Assembly: GCA_035063785.1 (NCBI GenBank)
Contig: JAPSFS010000002.1
Location: 1 to 64,000, forward strand
Length of the DNA stretch: 64,000 nt
Reading direction: 5' to 3'
From: Comamonas_C sp026954015
GTDB taxonomy: Bacteria > Pseudomonadota > Gammaproteobacteria > Burkholderiales > Burkholderiaceae_C
Of this stretch, positions 7,660 to 14,911 are shown in pieces; the first letter of the stretch is position 1, and each line of letters opens with the position of its first letter. The notes beneath the pieces are model-generated. The model saw only the letters and a list, made by a program, of their open reading frames with translations, searched no databases and was not told where the DNA came from. The position numbers were made by a program, and so were the translations under genes.

Positions 7660-8805
7660 ATGCGCACTGGCTATCACCTCGGTTCACGTTGCTTGCAATG
7701 GGTGTCCGTCCTGCTGGTGACGCTGGCGCTGGCCGCGCCGGGGGTGCAGGCCGCCAGCAAGAAGGCGCCGGCCAGGAAGGCTGTGACCACGAGCCACGCA
7801 AAGCAGGCCCCGGCGCGCGCCGCGCGCAAGGAAGCCCCCGCCAGCGTGGTGCGCAAGACAGCTCCCGCGCGCGCCGCGGCCAAGGCATCGCCCAAGCGCA
7901 AGGTGCAGGTCGTGGTAACGCGGCGCGGCACGGTGCGCGCGACACGCGCGGTGCACGTCGTCGCTGCTCCGCCGGTGCTGTCGGTCGGGCAGAAGCTGGG
8001 GCTGCACGCAGCCAGTGATCCGCTCGATCTCGCGTCCAGCGTGGCGCTGGTGGTCGACCAGGACACGCACGAGGTGCTCATCAGCAAGAACGACGAGGCG
8101 GTGCTGCCCATCGCCTCGCTCACCAAGCTGATGACCGGCCTGCTCGTGTCCGAGGCGCGGCTGCCGATGGACACGCCGATCACGATCACGCAGGACGACG
8201 TCGATACCGAGAAGGGCAGCCGCTCGCGCCTCGTGGTCGGCGCCACGCTCACGCGCGGCGAACTGCTGCACCTGGCGCTGATGTCGAGCGAAAACCGCGC
8301 GGCGCATGCGCTCGGGCGCACTTACCCCGGCGGGCTGGGCGCCTTCGTTGCGCAGATGAACGCCAAGGCGCAACTGCTGGGCATGCACGACACGCGCTAC
8401 GTCGAGCCCACCGGACTGTCGAGCCAGAACCGCTCGAGCGCGCGCGACCTCGCGCGACTCGTGGGCGTGGCCTACCGCGACCCGCTGCTGCGCGAGCTCA
8501 CGACGTCGCCGGGGTACGAAGTCGAGGTCGGCCGCCGCACGCTGCAGTACAACAACACCAACCGGCTCGTGAAGAGCCCGCTGTGGGACATCGGCCTGCA
8601 GAAGACCGGCTACATCTCCGAGGCAGGCCGCTGCCTCGTGATGCAGGCGGAGGTGGCGGGGCGCAACCTCATCATGGTGTTCCTCGATTCGGCGGGCAAG
8701 TTCAGCCGGCTGGCCGACGCCGAGCGCGTGCGCTCGTGGGTGCAGAAACTGCCGCGCGCGAGCGTGCCCACGGCGGCCAGCGGCTTTGCCGCGACCAACG
8801 GCTGA
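7660..8805 (+). CDS. D-alanyl-D-alanine endopeptidase (PBP7-like) with basic linker
   Basis: A 381-residue serine peptidase of the DacA/PbpG family, which cuts D-Ala-containing bonds in periplasmic peptidoglycan. A signal peptide ends near VQA (residue 31). The active-site motifs are SLTK (Ser153-Lys156), SEN (210-212) and KTG (315-317). Between the signal and the catalytic domain, residues about 33-100 are very rich in Ala, Lys, Arg and Pro, resembling a histone-H1 tail, and are probably disordered; this is much longer than in E. coli PBP7. The start at 7660 follows CTGGAG. The gene is monocistronic between two hairpins. Confidence 0.88.
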   Translation: MRTGYHLGSRCLQWVSVLLVTLALAAPGVQAASKKAPARKAVTTSHAKQAPARAARKEAPASVVRKTAPARAAAKASPKRKVQVVVTRRGTVRATRAVHVVAAPPVLSVGQKLGLHAASDPLDLASSVALVVDQDTHEVLISKNDEAVLPIASLTKLMTGLLVSEARLPMDTPITITQDDVDTEKGSRSRLVVGATLTRGELLHLALMSSENRAAHALGRTYPGGLGAFVAQMNAKAQLLGMHDTRYVEPTGLSSQNRSSARDLARLVGVAYRDPLLRELTTSPGYEVEVGRRTLQYNNTNRLVKSPLWDIGLQKTGYISEAGRCLVMQAEVAGRNLIMVFLDSAGKFSRLADAERVRSWVQKLPRASVPTAASGFAATNG

Positions 8806-8828
8806 AGGTACACGCTGGTGATGCCACG

Positions 8829-8850
8829 GCGGGGCCCTTCGGGGCCCCGC
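8829..8850. terminator. Hairpin between convergent genes
   Basis: A 9-bp perfect GC stem, GCGGGGCCC with GGGCCCCGC, closed by a TTCG tetraloop. It sits in the 46-bp gap between the convergent endopeptidase and SDR genes. There is no T-run, so any termination would rely on the very stable stem; it could serve both directions or protect mRNA 3' ends. Confidence 0.6.
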
Positions 8851-8851
8851 G

Positions 8852-9610
8852 TCATTTGGGCGCCATGCGGATCGCACCGTCGAGGCGAATCACCTCCCCG
8901 TTGAGCATGTCGTTCTCGAAAATCTGGCGTACCAGCTTGGCGTAGTCCTCGGGGCGGCCCAGGCGGCTCGGGAAGGGCACGCTCGCGGCCAGCGCGTCCT
9001 GTACCTCCTGCGGCATGCCAAAAAGCATCGGGGTGCCGAAGATGCCGGGGGCGATCGTCATGTTGCGGATGCCGCTACGCGCCAGGTCGCGCGCGATCGG
9101 CAGCGTCATGCCCACCACGCCGCCCTTGGAGGCGGAGTAGGCGGCCTGGCCGATCTGCCCGTCGTAGGCGGCCACGCTCGCGGTGGAGACGATGGCGCCA
9201 CGCTCGCCGGTCGGCTCGGGCTCGTTTTTGCTCATCGCCTCGGCGGCGAGGCGGATCATGTTGAACGTGCCGATCAGGTTCACCGTGATCGTCTTGCTGA
9301 AGGTGGCGAGCGGATGCGGGCCCTTCTTGCCCACGGTCTTCTCCGCCGGGGCGATGCCCGCGCAATTGACGAGCCCCATGAGCTTGCCCAGCGAGACCGC
9401 CCTGGCCACGACGGCCTGGCCATCGGCCTCGCTGCTCACGTCGCAGCGCATGAAATGGCCGTGGATCTCGCGCGCCACGGCGTCGCCCTTGTCCGCCTGC
9501 ATGTCGGCGATCACCACCGTGCCGCCCGCGCCCGCGAGCATGCGCGCCGTGCCTTCGCCCAGCCCGGACGCGCCGCCGGTGACGATGAATACCTTGCCCT
9601 GGATGTCCAT
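8852..9610 (-). CDS. SDR 3-hydroxyacyl-CoA dehydrogenase, HSD17B10-like
   Basis: A 252-residue short-chain dehydrogenase resembling the HSD17B10 / 2-methyl-3-hydroxybutyryl-CoA dehydrogenase group, which oxidises 3-hydroxyacyl-CoAs with NAD in isoleucine and fatty acid breakdown. TGGASGLG near the N-terminus binds the cofactor, NCAGIAPAEKTVGK is typical of this subgroup, and AYSASKGGVVG holds the catalytic Tyr and Lys. The C-terminal EVIRLDGAIRMAPK also fits. It is transcribed alone, converging on the endopeptidase gene. The substrate is inferred from family resemblance only. Confidence 0.82.
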   Translation of the reverse strand: MDIQGKVFIVTGGASGLGEGTARMLAGAGGTVVIADMQADKGDAVAREIHGHFMRCDVSSEADGQAVVARAVSLGKLMGLVNCAGIAPAEKTVGKKGPHPLATFSKTITVNLIGTFNMIRLAAEAMSKNEPEPTGERGAIVSTASVAAYDGQIGQAAYSASKGGVVGMTLPIARDLARSGIRNMTIAPGIFGTPMLFGMPQEVQDALAASVPFPSRLGRPEDYAKLVRQIFENDMLNGEVIRLDGAIRMAPK

Positions 9611-9656
9611 GGATAGCTCCGTTGTCGTTGATGCCAGCGGCGATTATGGAGGCATG

Positions 9657-9680
9657 AAAAAACCCGGCAGCGCCGGGTTT
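9657..9680 (-). terminator. Intrinsic terminator of the iron-binding protein gene
   Basis: A 9-bp stem, AAACCCGGC (9660-9668) with GCCGGGTTT (9672-9680). Read on the minus strand it is followed by a run of Ts (As at 9657-9662). It lies 18 bp past the stop of the gene at 9698. Confidence 0.88.
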
Positions 9681-9697
9681 GCGGGAGTCGCGAGGGG

Positions 9698-10747
9698 TCA
9701 GCGGAATCCGACGCGGTCGAGCATCTGCTGCACCTGCACCATGTTCCTGCCGACGGCCGAGATGTGGATGGTCTCGGTCTTGAACGGCTTGCCGCCCGTC
9801 ATCTGCGCGAGCGCCGGGTTGTCCAGCGTCACGCCGCGGGCGGCGGGCCACTCGTTGTTGCCGTTGGCGAAGTAGTTCTGCGCCGCGGGGCTCGCGAGGT
9901 ATTCGAGGAACTTGACGGCGTTGTCCACGTGCTTGGCGTGCCGCGCCACCGCGCCGCCGGCGATGTTCACGTGCGTGCCCCACGAGCTCTGGTTGGGGAA
10001 CACCGCGCCCACCTTCTCGGCGATCGCCTGGTCCGCCGGCTTGTCCGAGCGCAGGATGCGCGCGAGGTAGTAGCTGTTGCTCACCGCGATCTGGCATTCG
10101 CCGGCCGCAACCGCCTTGATCTGGTCGGTGTCGCCCCCCTTGGGCGTGCGCGCCATGTTGGCCACCACGCCCTTCAGCCACGCCTCGGTCTGCTGCTCGC
10201 CCATGTGCTCCATCAGCGTGCCGAACAGGCTCAGGTTGTAGGGGTGCGAGCCCGAGCGGATGCAGACCTTGCCGCGGTTCTTCGGGTCGGCGAGCTTTTC
10301 GTAGGTGTCCACGTCGCCCGGCGCCACCGTGTCCTTGGCGTAGACGATGATGCGCGCGCGCGTGGAAAACCCGAACCACTCGATGCCGCCGCTCGCGTCG
10401 GGCTGCGCGCGCAGGTTGGCGGGAATCGCGTCTTCCAGCACCTTGGAGTGGATCGGCAGAAACAAGCCATCCTTCTCGCCGCGGTAGAAGCGCGCCGCGT
10501 CCACCAGCAGGATCACGTCGGCGGGCGAGGCACTGCCTTCGGCCTTGAGCCGCGCCATGATGCCGGCGTCGTCGGCGTCCACGCGGTTGATCCTGATGCC
10601 TGTGGCCTGGGTGAAGCCGTTGTAGAGCGTTTCATCGGTGGCGTAATGGCGCGCGGAGTACAGGTTGACGACCTGTTCCTGGGCGCCGGCCACGGCGGAG
10701 AGGGCGATCAGACTGGCGGCGAGCAGTGCCTTGAGGGAAGGGTTCAT
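9698..10747 (-). CDS. Periplasmic Fe(3+)-binding protein, FbpA/AfuA type
   Basis: A 349-residue ABC-transporter solute-binding protein for ferric iron. A signal peptide ends near AGA (residue 22). NLYSARHY follows, and SNSYYLAR carries the Tyr226-Tyr227 pair that binds iron in this family. A Fur-box-like site at 10789-10807 suggests induction when iron is short, and a terminator follows directly. No permease or ATPase gene adjoins it, so its transporter partners must be encoded elsewhere. Confidence 0.9.
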   Translation of the reverse strand: MNPSLKALLAASLIALSAVAGAQEQVVNLYSARHYATDETLYNGFTQATGIRINRVDADDAGIMARLKAEGSASPADVILLVDAARFYRGEKDGLFLPIHSKVLEDAIPANLRAQPDASGGIEWFGFSTRARIIVYAKDTVAPGDVDTYEKLADPKNRGKVCIRSGSHPYNLSLFGTLMEHMGEQQTEAWLKGVVANMARTPKGGDTDQIKAVAAGECQIAVSNSYYLARILRSDKPADQAIAEKVGAVFPNQSSWGTHVNIAGGAVARHAKHVDNAVKFLEYLASPAAQNYFANGNNEWPAARGVTLDNPALAQMTGGKPFKTETIHISAVGRNMVQVQQMLDRVGFR

Positions 10748-10788
10748 GCGGCAGGGTCAGAAGAGGGGTGGGAAAGCAGGCATTCTAA

Positions 10789-10807
10789 ACAAATGAGAAT
10801 CGTTATC
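10789..10807 (-). promoter_or_regulatory. Fur box upstream of the iron-binding protein gene
   Basis: ACAAATGAGAATCGTTATC matches about 14 of 19 positions of the classical Fur box. It lies 42-60 bp before the start codon of the ferric-iron-binding protein gene and overlaps a good -10-like TAGAAT on the minus strand. Iron-bound Fur would block transcription there. Confidence 0.75.
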
Positions 10808-10835
10808 AGTAAATCCCATCCAAGCTGAACCGGCC

Positions 10836-10864
10836 AAAAAAAAGCCCGGTACGAGACCGGGCTT
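10836..10864 (-). terminator. Strong intrinsic terminator of the small-RNA candidate
   Basis: A 9-bp stem, AAGCCCGGT (10842-10850) with ACCGGGCTT (10856-10864), with a 5-nt loop. On the minus strand it is followed by eight Ts (As at 10836-10843). It would end any minus-strand transcript coming from the phasin side before the Fur-box promoter. Confidence 0.9.
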
Positions 10865-10942
10865 GAAGGGATCCAGAAATTGACATTTCGTGAGGATCCA
10901 AGGAGACAACCGAAACAGGTGACCCGCCTCGCGGACCACGTG
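10836..10942 (-). ncRNA. Candidate small RNA of about 105 nt
   Basis: A free-standing minus-strand unit between phasin and the iron-binding protein gene. It has a promoter with a perfect -10 TATAAT (10949-10954), a 16-bp spacer and TTGCAG as -35 (10971-10976), a predicted start near 10942, and a terminator with eight Us. The RNA would carry an unpaired pyrimidine stretch TGTCTCCTTGG, able to pair with ribosome-binding sites, and the hexamer GGATCC twice. No Rfam family was recognised. It could instead be read as the 3' end of the phasin mRNA, but the internal promoter argues for a separate RNA. Confidence 0.5.
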
Positions 10943-10948
10943 GCGCTT

Positions 10949-10976
10949 ATTATAAGGGTAAACCCTCTGTCTGCAA
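10949..10976 (-). promoter_or_regulatory. Sigma-70-type promoter of the small-RNA candidate
   Basis: On the minus strand: TTGCAG, 16 bp, TATAAT. The -10 is perfect; the -35 keeps the TTG. It lies just after the phasin stop codon, and no protein gene starts within 200 bp downstream of it before the terminator. Confidence 0.6.
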
Positions 10977-10997
10977 GCGCCGTGTTGTATTTTGTGC

Positions 10998-11540
10998 TTA
11001 GCGCTTGCGGCCGGCGGCAGCCACCTTGGTGGCGTTCGTGGTCACGGCGTTGAAGTTGGCTTCGGCCATGTCGGTCGCTTGCTTGACGGCCTTTTGCACC
11101 GATTCAAACGCGTTGTTGGCAGCCGAGACGGCGCTCTTGAACACGGCAACCGTGGTTTCCGTGCCGGCGGGAGCGTTCTTGGCGGTGCTGTCCACGAAGT
11201 TGGCGAAGGTGCGCTGGGCTTCGGTGGCTTGCGCTTCGAAAGCCTTGCTGAACTCGGCGCCGGTGTTGGAGGCGATTTCGTACAGGTGACGGCTGTAGGC
11301 CAGGGTCTTCTCGGCCAGGGGCTGGAACAGGCTGGCTTGCAGCGTCAGCAGCTCTTGCGCGTCCTTGGCAGACAGCACGGCTTGCGCGTGGCTGTTGGCT
11401 TCGCTCAGCGCAGCGCGCGAGGCGGTCACGTTCAGCTCGACGAGCTTCTCGACGCCTTCAAAGGCCTTGTTCGTCAGACCGAACAGGGTTTCGAGGTTGG
11501 CCTTTTGGGCGGCCAGAATCTGTTCTTGGGGCAGTGCCAT
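10998..11540 (-). CDS. phaP: Phasin family protein (PHA granule coat)
   Basis: A 180-residue amphipathic, Ala-rich protein of the phasin family, which coats polyhydroxyalkanoate granules in the cytoplasm and sets their size and number. The N-terminus MALPQEQILAAQKANLETLF and the segment KLVELNVTASRAAL are typical of betaproteobacterial phasins; the tail AGRKR is short and basic. The promoter (11632-11659) is flanked by PhaR-type operators, which fits the known scheme where PhaR represses phasin until granules form and titrate it. The regulator gene lies in this window at 43309. Confidence 0.95.
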   Translation of the reverse strand: MALPQEQILAAQKANLETLFGLTNKAFEGVEKLVELNVTASRAALSEANSHAQAVLSAKDAQELLTLQASLFQPLAEKTLAYSRHLYEIASNTGAEFSKAFEAQATEAQRTFANFVDSTAKNAPAGTETTVAVFKSAVSAANNAFESVQKAVKQATDMAEANFNAVTTNATKVAAAGRKR

Positions 11541-11608
11541 GGTGTAACTCCTAGTGCGTAAGTTCCGCCTTGTGGGCGGGGGTTCAAGGGACTGCCCTGA
11601 TCAACTTA

Positions 11609-11623
11609 TGTTGCAGTGCAGCA
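11609..11623. promoter_or_regulatory. PhaR-type operator 1 of phasin
   Basis: TGTTGCAGTGCAGCA, a near-palindrome (TGTTGC-x3-GCAGCA), located just downstream of the predicted phasin transcription start. It fits the TGC-rich sites that PhaR binds in other bacteria. Binding here is inference. Confidence 0.6.
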
Positions 11624-11631
11624 TGGATCGA

Positions 11632-11659
11632 ATTATAGGGATGCTTTGGGGGATTGCAA
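11632..11659 (-). promoter_or_regulatory. Phasin promoter
   Basis: On the minus strand: TTGCAA (11654-11659), 16 bp, TATAAT (11632-11637), giving a predicted start near 11625 and a 5' leader of about 85 nt before the phasin ATG. Operators lie on both sides. Confidence 0.65.
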
Positions 11660-11667
11660 GCGTTTTT

Positions 11668-11699
11668 TGTTGCGGTGCAACATTTTTTGTTGCAGTGTG
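11668..11699. promoter_or_regulatory. PhaR-type operators 2 and 3 of phasin
   Basis: TGTTGCGGTGCAACA at 11668-11682 is a perfect 6-bp inverted repeat with a 3-bp spacer. A half-site TGTTGCAGTG starts exactly 20 bp further on at 11688, and both are preceded by TTTTT. The two-helix-turn spacing puts them on the same DNA face, upstream of the phasin -35. They could also influence the divergent thioesterase gene. Confidence 0.6.
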
Positions 11700-11762
11700 T
11701 TTTTTGCGCCGCAGCCGCCGTGCCCGGGCCTCTTGTGGTGGCGCTGGCACAATCGGTGCTCC

Positions 11763-12236
11763 ATGACGCCGTCCAGCCCTGCCTCGACCGTCGCGCCCGC
11801 GCGCCACGCCGCCCCGCCCCGGGATGCTTACCGGGCCTTTCGCACCGTGGGTACGCGCTGGATGGACAACGACATCTACGGCCACGTGAACAATGTCGTC
11901 TACTACAGCTGGTTCGATACCGCGGTCAACGCCTGGCTGATCGAGCACGGGGTGCTGGACATTCACCGCGGCGAGACTATCGGCCTGGTGATCGAGACGC
12001 ATTGCAATTATTTCTCGCCCATCGCTTTTCCGCAGACGGTGCACGCCGGGCTGCGTGTGGCCCGGCTGGGCACGAGCAGCGTGCGCTACGAAGTCGGCCT
12101 GTTCGCGGACGACGAGCCGCTGGCAGCCGCCTGCGGGCATTTCGTCCATGTTTACGTGGGGCGCGAAGACCGCCGCCCCCGGCCCTTGCCGCAACCGCTG
12201 CGCGCTGCGCTTGCGCAGTTGTGCGTGGCCGATTGA
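11763..12236 (+). CDS. Acyl-CoA thioesterase, 4HBT/YbgC-like
   Basis: A 157-residue hotdog thioesterase of the 4-hydroxybenzoyl-CoA thioesterase type. RWMDNDIYGHVNNVVYYSWF carries the family Asp and the GHVNN motif of the active-site helix. The start at 11763 is chosen by family length; upstream in-frame codons run through the phasin operator region and are not coding. The gene is divergent from phasin and 10 bp ahead of pncB, so it may share a transcript with pncB. Confidence 0.85.
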   Translation: MTPSSPASTVAPARHAAPPRDAYRAFRTVGTRWMDNDIYGHVNNVVYYSWFDTAVNAWLIEHGVLDIHRGETIGLVIETHCNYFSPIAFPQTVHAGLRVARLGTSSVRYEVGLFADDEPLAAACGHFVHVYVGREDRRPRPLPQPLRAALAQLCVAD

Positions 12237-12246
12237 ACGCCCTCCG

Positions 12247-13446
12247 ATGATCATCCAGAGCCTGCTCGACACCGACCTGTACAAGTTCACCATGATGCAG
12301 GTGGTGCTGCACCACTTTCCGGGCGCGCAGGTGGAGTACCGCTTCAAGTGCCGCACGCCGGGCATCGCGCTGGCGCCGTACGTGCCGCAGATTCGTGACG
12401 AGATCCGCAGCCTGTGCCGCCTGACCTTCAGCGACGAAGAGCTGACCTACCTGCGCTCGATGCGCTTCATCAAGAGCGATTTCGTCGACTTCCTCGGGCT
12501 CTTCAGGCTCAACGAAAAATACATCACGGTGACGCCGTTGCCCACGGGTGAGATCGACATCACCATCATCGGGCCGTGGCTGCACACCATCCTGTTCGAG
12601 ATTCCGGTGCTCGCGATCGTCAACGAGGTGTACTTTCGCAACCAGCATCCCGAGCCCGATATCGAGGAAGGCCGTCGGCGTCTGCAGGGCAAGGTGGGGC
12701 AGTTGCACGCCGCGGGGCTGCACGAGCTCAAGATTGCCGACTATGGCACGCGCCGGCGCTTCTCGCGCGTCTGGCACGAGGAGTTGCTGCGCACGCTGGC
12801 GGCGCAGCTTGGGGTGGACGACAAGCGCGCGGGGGCGCGGGGGCAGCTTGCGGGCACGAGCAACGTGCTCTACGCGATGAAGCTGGGCCTCACGCCGCTG
12901 GGCACGATGGCGCACGAGTACCTGCAGGCCTGCCAGTCGCTGGGCCCGCGCCTGCGCGACACGCAGGTCTACGGCTTCGAGGTCTGGGCCAAGGAGTACC
13001 GGGGCGACCTGGGGATCGCGCTGTCGGACGTGTATGGCATGAACGCCTTTCTGCGCGACTTCGACCTGTACTTCTGCAAGCTCTTCGACGGCGCGCGCCA
13101 CGACAGCGGCGACCCTTTCGCCTGGGGCGAGCGCATGCTGCAGCACTACCGCGATAACCGGGTCGATCCGCTCACCAAGATCCTCATCTTCAGCGATGGG
13201 CTCACGGTCACGCGCATCATCGAGCTGTACCAGCGCTTCCACGGCCGCTGCCTGCTCGCGTTCGGCATAGGCACCAATCTGACGAACGACCTGGGCTACG
13301 AGCCGCTGCAGATCGTCATCAAGATGACGCGCTGCAACGGCCAGCCGGTGGCCAAGCTGTCGGATGCGCCGGGCAAGAACATGTGCAACGACGAGAAATA
13401 CCTGGCCTACCTGCGCCAGGTGTTCGACATTCCGACCCCGGCCTGA
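12247..13446 (+). CDS. pncB: Nicotinate phosphoribosyltransferase
   Basis: A 399-residue enzyme of NAD salvage. It joins nicotinate and PRPP to make nicotinate mononucleotide, with ATP hydrolysis through a phosphohistidine. The N-terminus SLLDTDLYKFTMMQVVLHHF is diagnostic, GLHELKIADYGTRRRFS follows, and DGARHDSGDP and FGIGTNLTND line the phosphate site. The ATG at 12247 matches family starts; longer readings overlap the upstream thioesterase gene out of frame. Confidence 0.96.
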   Translation: MIIQSLLDTDLYKFTMMQVVLHHFPGAQVEYRFKCRTPGIALAPYVPQIRDEIRSLCRLTFSDEELTYLRSMRFIKSDFVDFLGLFRLNEKYITVTPLPTGEIDITIIGPWLHTILFEIPVLAIVNEVYFRNQHPEPDIEEGRRRLQGKVGQLHAAGLHELKIADYGTRRRFSRVWHEELLRTLAAQLGVDDKRAGARGQLAGTSNVLYAMKLGLTPLGTMAHEYLQACQSLGPRLRDTQVYGFEVWAKEYRGDLGIALSDVYGMNAFLRDFDLYFCKLFDGARHDSGDPFAWGERMLQHYRDNRVDPLTKILIFSDGLTVTRIIELYQRFHGRCLLAFGIGTNLTNDLGYEPLQIVIKMTRCNGQPVAKLSDAPGKNMCNDEKYLAYLRQVFDIPTPA

Positions 13447-13479
13447 ACGGCGCGCGGGCAACGGCAGAGGAGGGCTGCG

Positions 13480-14892
13480 ATGAAGAGGGTGCGAGGTGGG
13501 GCGCTGGCGCTGCTGACGCTGGCGCCGCTGGCGGCGATGGCCGCGCAGGTCGATGGCCGCCAGCTCGGCGGCTGGTGGGGCGTGCCGTTCGCGGGCGTGC
13601 TGCTTTCGATTGCGCTGCTGCCCATGCTCGCGCCCACGCTGTGGCACCACCACTACGGCAAGATCACCGCGGCCTGGGCGCTGGCGTTCTTCATCCCGTT
13701 CGGGCTGCTGTTCGGTTGGGCGAGCGCGGGGCAGGGCCTGGTGCACGCGCTGGTGGCTGAATACATTCCCTTCGTGATCCTGCTCACGGCGCTTTTCACC
13801 GTGGCGGGCGGCATCTACATCAAGGGCAATCTGCGCGGCACGCCGGTGCTCAATGCAGGCATCCTCGCCGTGGGCGCGGTGCTTGCGAGCTTCATGGGCA
13901 CGACGGGCGCGTCCATGCTGCTGATCCGCCCCCTGATCCGCGCCAACGACAACCGCAAGCACGTCGCGCACGTGGTGATCTTCTTCATTTTCATCGTCTC
14001 CAACGCCGGGGGCTCGCTCACGCCGCTGGGCGATCCGCCGCTGTTCCTCGGGTTTCTCAAGGGCGTGACCTTCTTCTGGACGGTGGACCACGTGTACCAG
14101 GAGACGCTGTTTCTCGTCGGCGCGCTGCTGGTGCTGTTCTTCCTGCTCGATTCGTGGTATTTCCGCCAGCAGGGCGAGGCGAGTCGCGCCGACCCCACGC
14201 CCGACTCGCCGCGCGAGGCGCTGGGTTTTGACGGCAAGATCAACTTCGTGCTGCTGCTCGCGATCGTCGGCCTCGTGCTCATGAGCGGCGTGTGGCAGCC
14301 CGGCGTGCAGTGGGACGTGGCGGGCACGGTGGTCGAACTGCCCGGCGTGGTGCGCGACGTGGGCATGATTGCCGTCACGCTGATCTCGATCATGGTCACG
14401 CCGCACGCGGTGCACGAGGCCAACGAATTCAGCTGGGGCCCGATGCAGGAGGTGGCCAAGCTGTTCGCCGGCATCTTCCTCACGATCATTCCGGTGATCG
14501 CGATGCTGCGCGCGGGGCTCGATGGGGCCTTCGCGCCAGTCGTCGCGGCAGTGACGGGCGCGGGCGGCGAGCCGATTCCGGCGATGTACTTCTGGGCTTC
14601 GGGGCTGTTGTCGTCGGTGCTGGACAACGCGCCCACCTACCTCGTGTTCTTCAACACCGCGGGCGGCGACGCGGCAACCCTGATGACCACGCACGCGACG
14701 ACGCTGGCGGCGGTCTCGATCGGCTCGGTGTTCATGGGCGCGATCACCTACATCGGCAACGCGCCCAACCTCATGGTCAAGGCGATCGCCGAGGATCGCG
14801 GCGTGACGATGCCGAGCTTTTTCGGCTACATGGTGTGGTCGTGCGGCATTCTGCTGCCGCTGTTTGCGATCATCACCTGGGTGTGGCTGTAG
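13480..14892 (+). CDS. Membrane transporter, sodium:proton antiporter / citrate-transport-like family
   Basis: A 470-residue polytopic inner-membrane protein of the ion-transporter superfamily, often annotated as a sodium:proton antiporter or putative citrate transporter. It begins with a signal-like hydrophobic stretch and has roughly ten or more membrane spans. SNAGGSLTPLGDPPLFLGFL and GLLSSVLDNAPTYLVFFN form the paired re-entrant motifs (TPLGDP, DNAPT) typical of the NhaD/ArsB/CitM fold. The transported ion cannot be told. It sits 33 bp after pncB and 19 bp before a hydroxyacid dehydrogenase gene. Confidence 0.8.
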   Translation: MKRVRGGALALLTLAPLAAMAAQVDGRQLGGWWGVPFAGVLLSIALLPMLAPTLWHHHYGKITAAWALAFFIPFGLLFGWASAGQGLVHALVAEYIPFVILLTALFTVAGGIYIKGNLRGTPVLNAGILAVGAVLASFMGTTGASMLLIRPLIRANDNRKHVAHVVIFFIFIVSNAGGSLTPLGDPPLFLGFLKGVTFFWTVDHVYQETLFLVGALLVLFFLLDSWYFRQQGEASRADPTPDSPREALGFDGKINFVLLLAIVGLVLMSGVWQPGVQWDVAGTVVELPGVVRDVGMIAVTLISIMVTPHAVHEANEFSWGPMQEVAKLFAGIFLTIIPVIAMLRAGLDGAFAPVVAAVTGAGGEPIPAMYFWASGLLSSVLDNAPTYLVFFNTAGGDAATLMTTHATTLAAVSIGSVFMGAITYIGNAPNLMVKAIAEDRGVTMPSFFGYMVWSCGILLPLFAIITWVWL

Positions 14893-14911
14893 TGTTCTGG
14901 AGGAAAAAACC

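Noticed and set aside
7750..7960. Short-period GC-rich repeats suggesting a satellite
   Set aside because: They encode the Ala/Lys/Arg-rich linker of the endopeptidase; no exact period is seen.
10757..10939. A 60-codon minus-strand frame between phasin and the iron-binding gene
   Set aside because: It runs through the terminator hairpin and the Fur box, so it is not a plausible protein; the small-RNA reading explains the region better.
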